Shown here: positions 55,776 through 64,000 of the stretch, one piece after another
Position numbering within the stretch: position 1 is the first letter of the stretch
Layout: each line of letters starts with the position of its first letter
Source: a virus
IMG/VR virus record: IMGVR_UViG_3300029893_000003
Coordinates: 18,175-82,174 of that record
DNA: 64,000 nucleotides
Direction: 5' to 3' (one strand)
The notes under the pieces: generated by a model
What the model saw: only the letters and a program-made list of their open reading frames with translations
Told to the model about the DNA's origin: nothing
Database searches by the model: none
Translations under genes and position numbers: made by a program

Positions 55776-57524
55776 ATGATTTATATCAACCGGATTCCGA
55801 GGGACTGGCCTGCCGAACTAGGCTTAGACATTGAAACGACAGGGCTTGATCCCTTTACAGGACAGATTCTATCTGTCTGTCTATCCGATGGGCGTGATAC
55901 ATGGTTGTTTACCCGCAAATTTGAGGTATTGAAAGGCGTTTTAGAAGATGAAACAGTAACAAAGATTATTCACAACGCTGCCTTTGACGTAAAGTGGCTT
56001 CAAATTCACTTAAATATAGTAGTGAAGAACGTTTTTGATACACTGATAGCCGAACGACTTCTTAACATGGGCAAACAACAGCCCAATGACCTTAAATTTG
56101 TGCTGGCACACCGCTTTGGAGTGGTGTTGGATAAGGAGATGCGAGAATCTTTTGAGGATCGGGTTTCTTTTGATGAAAAACCCATGACGACAGACGAGTT
56201 TGAGTACATTATTCACGATGTAGAGCATCTACCGCGCCTAAAAGCAGCACAAGTGGCTGAAATTTCTAAGAAAGCACTTGGAAGGGTGTTGAAAATTGAA
56301 TTAGATTTGCTTCCGATAGTAATTCAGATGGAAACTAAGGGAGTTAGGTGTGATGTAGACCTGTGGGAACAGTATTTACCACAGTTTTCAGAACAGGTAA
56401 ACTTGTATGAGACAAAATTACGCGAGTTTTTAGGAGAAGGTTACGTTCTGCCTGTGCAGCGTACAAAAAAGGGCGAACAAGTTGTTGTGGAAGTGCCTGT
56501 AGAAGATATTAACTACGGTAGCCCGCAACAAATCAACGCCCTGTTTGCTCAACTGGGTATTGATGTGCCCAATACTTCTGCCCCAACCCTGACAGAATGG
56601 TTAGAAGAAAATAAAGATCACCCTAATGCAAGGTTTGTAGACTATTTGTTGGCTTTTAGACACTGGCAAAAGCTGTCAGGATGGAACTATCCTAAATATG
56701 TACATCCTGTAACGGGTATGGTACATCCCCAATGGAACCAGTTAGGGCCGGGTACGGGTAGGCTTTCTTGTAGCAATCCAAACTTACAGAATGTTCCTCG
56801 CCCTACCCCAGGGGAACCTAATCTTAGAAATCTGTGGATACCAGACACCAAAGACTACGTAATCTTGGGCGCAGACTATTCCCAACAAGAACCAAGAATT
56901 TTTGCTCATCTTTGTCAAGACCCTGCTATGATAGAGGCGTGTAATAACGAAGATGTGTATATTGAATTTGCTAAGCATATGTTTGGCAGGACGGTTGAAA
57001 AGGACAGCGAAGAACGGCACATAGCCAAACAATTTGTATTGGCAGTTGGGTATGGTGCTGGCGCTCAGAAGCTACATAAAACTTCTGGTCTACCTCTAAA
57101 AGAGTGTGAGCGTATTCGTAACATCATTCGAGACACCTTCCCTATAATGGTGGCTTGGAGTCAAGAACAATACCGAAAAGTAATGACGTATGGACACACA
57201 CGCACAGCAATAGGCAGAATAAGATACTTGACTACCGCTTATGATAGGAAGTTTACTAACGCTGTAAACTCTCCGGTACAGGGTACCGCAGCAGATATGA
57301 CAAAGTACGCTATCGTTCGGTGTAATAACTACCTAGAGAGACACAACATAGATGCAAGAATATGGCTTACAGTTCACGATGAAATTGAAATTCAGGTACC
57401 AAAAGCACTTGCGGAATCTCTGTTACCTGCTATAATTAATGAGATGGAAGAGGCAGGTAAAGAAATCTGTCCTTCTGTCTTACATGTTGCGGAAGGTAAG
57501 ATTTATGAGGTATGGGACAAGTAA
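55776..57524 (+). CDS. polA: Family A DNA polymerase (PolA)
   Basis: A 582-residue PolA. A 3'-5' exonuclease domain: GLDIETTGLDP (ExoI), IHNAAFDVKWL (ExoII), IIHDVEHLP (ExoIII). Polymerase domain: DYSQQEPRI (motif A), HIAKQFVLAVGYG (motif B), LTVHDEIE (motif C). The residue aligned with E. coli Phe762 is Leu. No 5'-nuclease domain. GGAGCTAACACC precedes the start. It replicates the phage genome. Confidence 0.9.
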   Translation: MIYINRIPRDWPAELGLDIETTGLDPFTGQILSVCLSDGRDTWLFTRKFEVLKGVLEDETVTKIIHNAAFDVKWLQIHLNIVVKNVFDTLIAERLLNMGKQQPNDLKFVLAHRFGVVLDKEMRESFEDRVSFDEKPMTTDEFEYIIHDVEHLPRLKAAQVAEISKKALGRVLKIELDLLPIVIQMETKGVRCDVDLWEQYLPQFSEQVNLYETKLREFLGEGYVLPVQRTKKGEQVVVEVPVEDINYGSPQQINALFAQLGIDVPNTSAPTLTEWLEENKDHPNARFVDYLLAFRHWQKLSGWNYPKYVHPVTGMVHPQWNQLGPGTGRLSCSNPNLQNVPRPTPGEPNLRNLWIPDTKDYVILGADYSQQEPRIFAHLCQDPAMIEACNNEDVYIEFAKHMFGRTVEKDSEERHIAKQFVLAVGYGAGAQKLHKTSGLPLKECERIRNIIRDTFPIMVAWSQEQYRKVMTYGHTRTAIGRIRYLTTAYDRKFTNAVNSPVQGTAADMTKYAIVRCNNYLERHNIDARIWLTVHDEIEIQVPKALAESLLPAIINEMEEAGKEICPSVLHVAEGKIYEVWDK

Positions 57525-58363
57525 TGGACAAAGTAGTTAATAAACTTACAGAGAAACCCATCTCAGAAATTGCTTCTGATGGGGTAATGTCAAGGGTACT
57601 TATAGAAATACAAAAACTAAACCAAGAGACGGGTGTGGATGTGACTTGGTTTAGTAAAGCAATGAACTTGTTTACGTTTTTTAATAACATAGAAACAGGG
57701 TTCGGTCACGCAAAAGCCTGTATTCTATACCTCATTAAAGAACGTTGGGAAGACCTAGAGTATGAGGTTCGTCGTCAGTATGATCTTAGCTTTATGACAT
57801 TTGCTCGTCGTCTTACTGGCAAAGAAAATAGTACGATTGATAATTGGATGCGTGTAGCAAAGGTCTGGTTAATGCCAGACGGAGCTAGACCCGCCTTTGA
57901 AGTTCCTGTTGTTCAGCGAGAAGCAAATGGGAAACCAAAGGTAGACGAATACGGCAAACAAATAGTCCAATACGAGTCGTTTGACCCCTACAAAGTAGAT
58001 ATGACAAAGCTTCTTTTGCTAACAAACAAGGCATCATCAGGAGCAATGACAGATCGTTTGTGGGAGCTTGCAGCTGATCCTTACTATACGTGTGAAGATA
58101 TTCGACACGAAATAGTAAACGGAGCAGGAGATGGTAGTCCTGTACTAAAGTACATTTTGGTAGGACCAGACATATATGCTACGCGGGATGGGGAAAGTGT
58201 TCCCGTCATTACAGCAGATGAGGGAATTAATTGGGACGCTTTTTATTATGGGGATGGGTTGGAGAAAGAAGCGATCCAGGAGTTACTTCATCGTCTCGGA
58301 ATTAAACTAGATGAGGATGTAATCTATGACGCCAACCACCAACTCTACGGACAGAAAGATTAG
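57524..58363 (+). CDS. Hypothetical helical protein of the replication unit
   Basis: A 279-residue protein, start 57524 overlapping the polA stop (TAATG). Helical, basic first half, and acidic end. A helical stretch around SFMTFARRLTGKENSTIDNW might bind DNA. No family recognised. Confidence 0.5.
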   Translation: MDKVVNKLTEKPISEIASDGVMSRVLIEIQKLNQETGVDVTWFSKAMNLFTFFNNIETGFGHAKACILYLIKERWEDLEYEVRRQYDLSFMTFARRLTGKENSTIDNWMRVAKVWLMPDGARPAFEVPVVQREANGKPKVDEYGKQIVQYESFDPYKVDMTKLLLLTNKASSGAMTDRLWELAADPYYTCEDIRHEIVNGAGDGSPVLKYILVGPDIYATRDGESVPVITADEGINWDAFYYGDGLEKEAIQELLHRLGIKLDEDVIYDANHQLYGQKD

Positions 58364-58658
58364 GGACATTAAGATTACCAATCAATTTATTCAGGATTGG
58401 GAAGCCGCAAGACATGACCCGCAAGTAAAAATCTATGTAGACAGACTGATTAATGTTGTTACCAGATATGGAGAGCTACCAAACAGCCTTAATCCTCACA
58501 AGGCGTTTAAATCATTACCCTATATCATAGGTTATGTGTCGGTTAATAAGGTGGGCTGGCGCATGACCTTCTTGATAGAAGATGGTGTAATGATTTTTGA
58601 TCGCCTGTTACGACACGATGAAATGGACATTTATCTACGGGAGATGGGAAAGATATGA
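58326..58658 (+). CDS. Small protein, ParE/RelE-like candidate
   Basis: A 110-residue protein with alternating helix and strand (FIQDWEAARHDPQVKIYVDRL, GWRMTFLIEDGVMIFDRLLRH), weakly reminiscent of RelE/ParE folds. No antitoxin is visible beside it, so I consider a toxin call unproven. Confidence 0.45.
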   Translation: MTPTTNSTDRKIRDIKITNQFIQDWEAARHDPQVKIYVDRLINVVTRYGELPNSLNPHKAFKSLPYIIGYVSVNKVGWRMTFLIEDGVMIFDRLLRHDEMDIYLREMGKI

Positions 58659-59344
58659 TTGAGTATAGCGCCGAACACCGTAACAATGCTTTGAATGAAT
58701 TTATTACGCCTAGAGAACTTGCGCTTAGGATGGCACAGCTAAGTTATGAGTTTCTACAGGATGCAGATCGTGTCAGCGTCCTTAACGTCATTGATGGGGG
58801 AGCAAACACAGGTCGGTTTGGTAGTGCTGTTCGTCAGGTATACAAAGACGCCTGGATCACTGGCGTCGAACTGATGAAAATGCCGACAAAACCGTTGGTT
58901 TATGACGAGTATTTTGACAACACAGACTTTCTAAATTTTTGGCCTAATAAATCCTATGATTTGGCGATAGGAAATCCCCCCTTTACAGTAAACAATGAAC
59001 CTACGGCAGAGAACTTTGCCAGGAAAAACCTCTATTTACTACGTGATGGGGGATGGAGTATTCAACTGCTCCGTACTAATTTCTTACATTCAGCAGAGCG
59101 AGTAGCGTTCTGGCAAGAATACCCTGCTAAATACGTGTATATATTGGTGCGGCGTCCTAGTTTCTACAAACAAGACCCGCGTGAAGAATTGTTTGGCAAA
59201 GCCAACACTAACGCACATGACTACAGTGTTTTTGTGTGGCAAAAGGGTTGGCAGGGAGAGACAACCTTACGCTGGTTAGAATGGGATTACGAAAAAGAAC
59301 CAGAATACTACCAACTTCCTTTGCCAGGAGTTTTTTCTGCTTGA
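58655..59344 (+). CDS. N6-adenine DNA methyltransferase-like protein
   Basis: A 229-residue protein. SAM-binding motif I: VIDGGANTGRFG. Catalytic motif IV: IGNPPFTV (NPPF), as in adenine methyltransferases. No target-recognition domain of normal size is seen. Its start overlaps the previous stop (ATGA). It probably protects phage DNA or marks it, along with the Mom-like protein. Confidence 0.75.
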   Translation: MIEYSAEHRNNALNEFITPRELALRMAQLSYEFLQDADRVSVLNVIDGGANTGRFGSAVRQVYKDAWITGVELMKMPTKPLVYDEYFDNTDFLNFWPNKSYDLAIGNPPFTVNNEPTAENFARKNLYLLRDGGWSIQLLRTNFLHSAERVAFWQEYPAKYVYILVRRPSFYKQDPREELFGKANTNAHDYSVFVWQKGWQGETTLRWLEWDYEKEPEYYQLPLPGVFSA

Positions 59345-59369
59345 TGCTACTTAAAATGTAGGCTATAAT
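59341..59369 (+). promoter_or_regulatory. Promoter of the recombinase gene
   Basis: TTGATG (59341-59346), 17-base spacer, perfect TATAAT (59364-59369). Confidence 0.75.
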
Positions 59370-59394
59370 AGGGGAAAAGAAAGGAGAGCTTGAA

Positions 59395-60345
59395 ATGTCA
59401 GTAGTTCCGTACAAAAAGAAAGATACTGCACTAGAAGTCCTGCTAGGCTCTCTAGACTCTATGTCATCTAGGGTGGCCTACAAGGGGGCAGTTACCTCAT
59501 TTATCCGTTGGTATCAGCAGACAGGGCAGGCAGACGCCTATCGTGGTGTGCTGGCGTGGAAGGCGTATATGCGAGACGATCTAGGGCTTGCAGCAGCTAC
59601 TATCAACGCCAAGCTGTCGGCGGTGCGTCGTTACTTTGCTACGGCAGCGTCCCTTAACCTGATTGATGCACGTATGGCTACTGCTATTCAGGGGATTGGG
59701 AACGTTGCCAGCGAAGGAAAACGTCTTGCCACGTGGCTTAGCAAAGAGAAGGCGACCGAGCTTCTTAACCTGCCTGATGTAGAAACTCCTACAGGTAGTC
59801 GAGACTACGCTATCCTGAGTTTGTTGGTAGGCGTGGCCCTTCGTCGTGGAGAGCTAATTTCTTTGACCTGGGGGCAGTTTGAGAAAGTAGAAGATAGTGG
59901 TGGAGTGTTTTGGATCATCCGTGATCTCCGCCGCAAGCGAAATCGTACTCAATCAATCCCCGTACCAGGGTGGACGATTGATGCCCTGCTCCATTATGCC
60001 AGTTTTTTACCAGAAGATAAGAAAACTTTTAACGGTCGCGTGTTCTTGTCTTACGTGAATAATGAGTGGGGAAACTCAATCTCTGAGAAAGCAATCTATA
60101 ACATTGTCTCGCAGTACGGAGAGAAGTTGGGTGTGCCAGAACTTGCCCCTCACGACCTTCGCCGTACCTGGGCGGCACTAGCTTATAAAGGGAATGCTGA
60201 TCTACTAGCTATTCAGGAAACGTTGGGACATTCAAATATTGAAACGACCCGTCGTTATCTAGCTGAACTTTCTGTATTTGAAAATGACTCAGTGTATAAA
60301 ACTGGGCTTGACAACCCGAACAGAAGCTTGTACAATGATAGTTGA
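59395..60345 (+). CDS. xerD: Tyrosine recombinase (Xer/integrase family)
   Basis: A 316-residue tyrosine recombinase with N-terminal SAM-like domain and a catalytic domain: GVALRRGELI (Arg I), HDLRRTWA (HxxR), LGHSN (second His/Trp), TRRYLA (Tyr nucleophile). AAAGGAG precedes the start and a near-consensus promoter lies upstream. It may integrate the phage or resolve dimers. No att site was found in the window. Confidence 0.88.
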   Translation: MSVVPYKKKDTALEVLLGSLDSMSSRVAYKGAVTSFIRWYQQTGQADAYRGVLAWKAYMRDDLGLAAATINAKLSAVRRYFATAASLNLIDARMATAIQGIGNVASEGKRLATWLSKEKATELLNLPDVETPTGSRDYAILSLLVGVALRRGELISLTWGQFEKVEDSGGVFWIIRDLRRKRNRTQSIPVPGWTIDALLHYASFLPEDKKTFNGRVFLSYVNNEWGNSISEKAIYNIVSQYGEKLGVPELAPHDLRRTWAALAYKGNADLLAIQETLGHSNIETTRRYLAELSVFENDSVYKTGLDNPNRSLYNDS

Positions 60346-60757
60346 ACTACCGTACCTCGCTGATATAAGTATCAACCACTGTTTTAATCGTGGGCAGGTA
60401 CGGTTTGGATACAAGCAATCTGTGAGGGACTGGAAACAATTACTAAAGGACTCCATACTTGCTGAACTAAATGGTAAAGTATGGAGTCCCCCTATCCATT
60501 TTCAATATCTGGTGTTGTATCCTTCTAGAACAAGGAAGGGTGATCCACCAAACATGAATAAAATCATTCAAGACGCCATAGCCGAGGCTTTGGGGTTTGA
60601 TGACACAATGGAGAATATAATTGGTGGGCCACATTTCGGCTTTAAGACAAGGCATAAAGAGGGAAAGATTATTATTTCTATTCACAAACTAGAAAACATA
60701 GTAGTACCCGACTTTTTACTAGACAGAATAGGAACAGATTTTGTACTGAAGGAGTAA
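60335..60757 (+). CDS. rusA: RusA-like Holliday junction resolvase
   Basis: A 140-residue protein. RusA pattern: DPPNMNKIIQDAIAEALGFDD, with the Asp residues of the active site (D of GDPPN, D of QDA, DD). It cleaves Holliday junctions during replication or packaging. Overlaps the recombinase stop by 11 bases. Confidence 0.78.
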   Translation: MIVELPYLADISINHCFNRGQVRFGYKQSVRDWKQLLKDSILAELNGKVWSPPIHFQYLVLYPSRTRKGDPPNMNKIIQDAIAEALGFDDTMENIIGGPHFGFKTRHKEGKIIISIHKLENIVVPDFLLDRIGTDFVLKE

Positions 60758-60760
60758 TCT

Positions 60761-60949
60761 ATGGCCCTATATGAATTTCGTTGTGCTGGGTGTGGGTATG
60801 TGATTGCTCGTCACTTTCCTATCTCAGAACGACCAGAGTTTTTAGAGTGTCCTAAATGTGGGGAAGAAATGAAGCGTGTAATAACTTCTCCCCACGTTAT
60901 TTATAGAGGAAATGGATGGGGAAAGGACTATAAAACTAATAGTGGATGA
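60761..60949 (+). CDS. FmdB-like zinc-ribbon protein
   Basis: A 62-residue protein: MALYEFRCAGCGYV, then ECPKCGEEMKRVITSPHVI, the FmdB-type zinc ribbon. Usually a small regulatory or rRNA-like accessory protein; AAGGAG site upstream. Confidence 0.75.
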   Translation: MALYEFRCAGCGYVIARHFPISERPEFLECPKCGEEMKRVITSPHVIYRGNGWGKDYKTNSG

Positions 60950-61202
60950 TAGCTTTTTGATTGTGACTGTTGCATACTATCCCACACTACGGGAATATGA
61001 AATAGGCGGAATTTCGTTAGTAAACGAAGAGCCTGTTATTATACAGGGAGAACGAGCAGGAATAGTCTTGGATATGTTGGCAAAAAGAGAACACACTACA
61101 AAAGAAGAAATGTTTAGCCATAGCAAATATCCTGAAGATATTATAGTAAGTATTAAAGAAGTATTTATTGACGATGATTTTGACACCAACGACAGTACTT
61201 GA
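60912..61202 (+). CDS. Hypothetical protein
   Basis: A 96-residue protein overlapping the zinc-ribbon gene by 38 bases. Beta-rich, acidic end (VFIDDDFDTNDST). No family recognised. Confidence 0.5.
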   Translation: MDGERTIKLIVDDSFLIVTVAYYPTLREYEIGGISLVNEEPVIIQGERAGIVLDMLAKREHTTKEEMFSHSKYPEDIIVSIKEVFIDDDFDTNDST

Positions 61203-61557
61203 TCCCGTTCTTTATCCAGAGTTCCGAGGGAATAGCAAAATAACAGAGTGGCGTAAGGAGCTTAAGCGTGCCTTATTAATAAGGCGCAATTGGGTGTCTG
61301 ATTATTCTGGATTGTCTGTAGCTGCTGACTGTGAAATGCATGAAGGAATTATTACGAGGGGAATGGTACAAGGACTTAAATGGCGTTGGATGATTTTTAC
61401 GGAATATAATTGTTTGTTGTTGAGACACACAGAACACCAGCCCCAACCACCCTCTAGACAATGGTGTGTTCAGTGGGCATTTGATATGTATGGTGAAGAC
61501 ACTATAAAAGAATGGTTCTATTCTCTACCCTTTAAGGTGTACCCGTTTAGGATATAG
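61174..61557 (+). CDS. HNH-like nuclease candidate
   Basis: A 127-residue protein with CEMHEGIITRG, YNCLLLRHTEH and WCVQW: a Cys/His pattern like phage HNH-type nucleases. Start at ATG 61174, overlapping the previous gene. Support is moderate. Confidence 0.5.
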   Translation: MILTPTTVLDPVLYPEFRGNSKITEWRKELKRALLIRRNWVSDYSGLSVAADCEMHEGIITRGMVQGLKWRWMIFTEYNCLLLRHTEHQPQPPSRQWCVQWAFDMYGEDTIKEWFYSLPFKVYPFRI

Positions 61558-61559
61558 CA

Positions 61560-61799
61560 ATGAACACTTCATTCTGGAATTTTCCTAAATCTTGCAAGTA
61601 TGATGTGCTAACTGAAGAACGCCATGTACATTTGATACACGGCGCTCTTTGTGATCCCCAAACTAAACTAGAGAAAGTGGATCACGATTTTCTTATGTAT
61701 GGAGATGAAGAAGCTCTTTTAGTAAAAAAACCTAATTCTGCTCCACTACGACTAGCTCTACATCTTTATTCTGCTTTGGTTTACTTACTTGCTAGGTAG
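61560..61799 (+). CDS. Hypothetical protein
   Basis: A 79-residue protein beginning MNTSFWNFPKSCKYDVLTEERHVH. Function unknown. It converges with the tail gene with an 8-base overlap. Confidence 0.45.
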   Translation: MNTSFWNFPKSCKYDVLTEERHVHLIHGALCDPQTKLEKVDHDFLMYGDEEALLVKKPNSAPLRLALHLYSALVYLLAR

Positions 61800-63096
61800 C
61801 TTTCGTCATAGCGGTGTACCACCAATTTGTACCATCACTCGCTACATAATAAACATTCGAACCTGCTCCACTATTATCTAGTAAAGCAGTATATCCTGCC
61901 CCTACTGTAGCAGGTGTTCCTATAGCCGAATCAAGTTCTGCATCGGTAGGCGGATTACTTACATTATTTGTATATACAGGTATATGGGTGCCTAATGGAC
62001 CTATTTCGCTCCCTGAACTGTCTAGAACATAAATCCCGTCTGATTTGGCATATATTTTATGTGTATCGCTGCTTGGGGTAGATGGGGTAGTTATATCGTC
62101 TAACGCAACAGCACCAGAGACATGCAGTTTATCTTCTGGTTCTGTCTGATCAATGCCCACACGTCCCGAAGAACGGAGCGTAATCCGTTCCACAGCATTC
62201 CCGTCTGCGGGAGCAACTCTAAAGGCTAGTTTTGCTGGAACCCTAGAGGGGCCGGTAGTTACTGTGCCATCAACCGTTGCCCGTATTTCAGCGCCCCTAA
62301 CTACGTTCGTCCCGTTGTACGATCCGTAAAAACCTATATCGCCCAGAACATCCCCATCCTCTACAGCAAGGGCCGATTCTACTGATCCTCTGTACCGATA
62401 GAGCGTCAGGGCCGGTGAATCAGAATTTGATTTTGTTATCGCTGTAAACCGAGAAAGTCCACTCTCGATCAGTATGGAAGCAGAAGCAGAACTGAATGCG
62501 TTTAATCGAATCCCTGGTACATCTTCAACTCCGTCACCACTGTTGTTAACTCTTAGTGGTGCTAATGGATAGGTGTATGAAGCGGGGGTATCTGACAGAT
62601 CAAGAAAATCAGTAACTCCACCTGCCAGGGTTTCCGCCTTCCACGTACTTGATCCACTATCAAAAACCAACGCTTGACCATCTGAAGGTGGAATAGTCAG
62701 ATCAACATCTGTTAGATCATCTAGTTCACTTGCACCACCACTAACGGCTTCCCAAGCAGCACCCCCCGAACCGTCAGCAGTTAACACATACCCATCAGCA
62801 GCAGCACCGCTTGTTAGATTGGCTGCATCAAACGTTCCCCCGTCTCCGGGGTCTCCACTGTGGTCGTGATCTGCTAAAGCCCCGCCACCTGCAACAAACT
62901 CTAGACCGTCTTCTCCTGCTGTAACCGCAACAATTTTCCCTGCTTGTCCTATATAATTATCAGGAGCATCAGTAAGTTGCACAAAAGACATAGCATCAGA
63001 TAGATCGGCTACCCCATCTTGTGTTTCTAGGTAGGAAATTCTTTGTCTAAGAGAGCTTATAGCGTCGTAAATATCCCTAAGTAAGCGTTCCATCAT
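61792..63096 (-). CDS. Tail fibre-type protein with repeated beta modules
   Basis: A 434-residue protein with an N-terminal coiled coil (DIYDAISSLRQRISYLETQ) and repeats of the type ELDDLTDVDL, FLDLSDTPASYTY. A fibre-like C-terminal end has repeated YNGTNVVRGAEIRATVDG and RVGIDQTEPEDKLHVSGA (a collar often seen in fibres with a chaperone-like end). Start overlaps the upstream stop (ATGA). Probably receptor binding. Confidence 0.65.
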   Translation of the reverse strand: MMERLLRDIYDAISSLRQRISYLETQDGVADLSDAMSFVQLTDAPDNYIGQAGKIVAVTAGEDGLEFVAGGGALADHDHSGDPGDGGTFDAANLTSGAAADGYVLTADGSGGAAWEAVSGGASELDDLTDVDLTIPPSDGQALVFDSGSSTWKAETLAGGVTDFLDLSDTPASYTYPLAPLRVNNSGDGVEDVPGIRLNAFSSASASILIESGLSRFTAITKSNSDSPALTLYRYRGSVESALAVEDGDVLGDIGFYGSYNGTNVVRGAEIRATVDGTVTTGPSRVPAKLAFRVAPADGNAVERITLRSSGRVGIDQTEPEDKLHVSGAVALDDITTPSTPSSDTHKIYAKSDGIYVLDSSGSEIGPLGTHIPVYTNNVSNPPTDAELDSAIGTPATVGAGYTALLDNSGAGSNVYYVASDGTNWWYTAMTKAT

Positions 63097-64000
63097 CCAC
63101 CGCACAAACCTATTATTTCGCCATTACCAGGAAGTAAATCTAGGTTCCCCTTTCGACTATCAAATGTTCCAAAAAAGTTTTCTGTTACGGATATGTTTTT
63201 ATTTGAGCCAAATGTGTAGATTGCAGCATCCTCGTCTCCTGCTACTGCAATGTGGCGAGTCCAGGTACACCCCGCAATTCTTTCGGTCCACGAGTCTCCC
63301 CCGTCGAGACTCGTATAAACACCATAACAAGCAGATGTAGGACCGCGAGTACCAGCAAGTGCTACCTTTAACCTGTCGTGAGGAGAGGTACCTATACCCC
63401 ACCTACCAGTACGAGTACCTACAGGCCTTCCTGAAGAGGTTGGGTTAGCTGGTTCGTGAGAACCATCTTCATTCCTTCTATAAAGGGTTTGATCCTGATC
63501 TCCCTGGGGATTAGTAATAGCAGTTTTGTTATTATAATACATAATATTGGCATTATCATTGTCATGCCAGGGAATATGCAGACCTGCGCCTAACCCGCTC
63601 CCAAGTACAAAGCCGGTTTCAAATACATTCCAAGAAGCCCCATAGTCATTAGTCACATAACAACGGGGAGCAGCGGCAGTGCGCGGGCCTGTGGCAGAAA
63701 AAGCAAAGGTATACGCCTGTCCAGGGCCTTTAGAAGTAACTAGCAGTCCCGGCATGTGGTAGTAGTTACTGTCAGTTTCTCTATGAGCAGTAATTTGTGT
63801 AGTATTCCAATTTAACCCACCATCAGTTGTGTATAAAGCATAAGTACCACCAGTAGTTTCGTTGTTGTAATGCACCACCGCCAAAACAAACCCTTCTTCG
63901 GCAAAGGAAGCATCTATGTTTACCTGAGGAAGCTCTGCTAACGTTAATGGTAAAGAAGTCTGTTGGGTAACTATTGGAGTTCCGAAAATGTCTTCAACAC
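63093..64000 (-). CDS. BNR/Asp-box beta-propeller protein (partial at window end)
   Basis: The frame is open to the window end. Visible part: at least 300 residues with three Asp-box repeats: TDGGLNWN, NDYGASWN and LDGGDSWTE. Such repeats build sialidase-like propellers in tail or receptor-binding proteins. It lies upstream of the tail fibre-type gene and is coupled to it by ATGA. The true start is outside the window. Confidence 0.65.
   Translation of the reverse strand, partial: VEDIFGTPIVTQQTSLPLTLAELPQVNIDASFAEEGFVLAVVHYNNETTGGTYALYTTDGGLNWNTTQITAHRETDSNYYHMPGLLVTSKGPGQAYTFAFSATGPRTAAAPRCYVTNDYGASWNVFETGFVLGSGLGAGLHIPWHDNDNANIMYYNNKTAITNPQGDQDQTLYRRNEDGSHEPANPTSSGRPVGTRTGRWGIGTSPHDRLKVALAGTRGPTSACYGVYTSLDGGDSWTERIAGCTWTRHIAVAGDEDAAIYTFGSNKNISVTENFFGTFDSRKGNLDLLPGNGEIIGLCGG

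Noticed and set aside
58326-58658. Confident toxin of a toxin-antitoxin pair
   Set aside because: The RelE/ParE resemblance is weak and no antitoxin gene is adjacent.

Overview
The window looks like a large piece of a tailed-phage (Caudoviricetes) genome. The phage probably infects a Chloroflexota (Anaerolineae-like) bacterium. The phage call rests on a head/packaging block on the minus strand: TerS, TerL, portal, a head-morphogenesis protein, a prohead protease/scaffold and an HK97-type major capsid protein. It is supported by a phage-type replication block (SF1 helicase, primase-like protein, DnaB-like helicase, PolA, RusA) and by tightly packed genes with ATGA/TAATG overlaps. The host guess is an inference. 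It comes mainly from a lipoprotein at 39257-41002 with Pro/Thr-rich linkers and SH3b domains, a style common in Anaerolineae. No tape-measure or sheath gene was seen, so the genome continues outside the window.

Layout. 1-1680: four small GC-rich plus-strand genes and a strong terminator. 1681-16963: minus-strand tail-fibre-like protein, capsid block, portal and TerL (each with an intein), TerS, a phosphoesterase and a holin candidate. 16960-20507: small minus-strand genes interrupted by a TnpB element. 20508-20858: divergent control region. 20859-22446: small plus-strand genes. 22441-24602: minus-strand SLOG, DUF488-like, membrane and Mom-like genes. 24603-26512: 1.9 kb without protein genes, made of operator-like dyads followed by an RNA-like segment of about 900 nt with many perfect stems. 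26513-32120: early-type small genes separated by strong hairpins, ending in an ArdC-like antirestriction gene. 32107-33728: second TnpB element. 34022-37369: three tandem paralogues of an unrecognised zinc-ribbon family, then an M28/M20-like peptidase. 38839-39256: divergent region with three 30-bp tandem repeats. 39257-44270: lipoprotein, small genes, HAD, Fic and HNH proteins. 44267-46728: an RNA-rich locus with a Ro60 (TROVE) gene. 46754: canonical tRNA with CAU anticodon. 47415-60949: replication, recombination and modification genes. 61792-64000: minus-strand tail or receptor-binding proteins.

The most interesting system is the Ro60 gene at 45163-46728. It is preceded by an array of hairpin RNAs transcribed from a consensus promoter. 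Three of them have the Y-RNA layout: terminal stem, CCGAA/CCGAG, second stem, CTTG, terminal stem. One of these carries a tRNA-like module in permuted order (anticodon-like arm, T arm, fused acceptor, D arm), as expected for a YrlA-type Y RNA. A separate structured RNA of about 350 nt, with its own promoter and terminator, lies directly upstream. Together these suggest a phage-encoded Ro60-Y RNA particle.

Other mobile and defence content includes three inteins with LAGLIDADG endonucleases, two complete tnpB genes, a tnpB remnant that splits a phage gene, a solitary element end, a Mom-like DNA modification protein, an ArdC-like protein, an adenine methyltransferase and a Fic protein. All functions come from reading motifs by eye; no database search was run.
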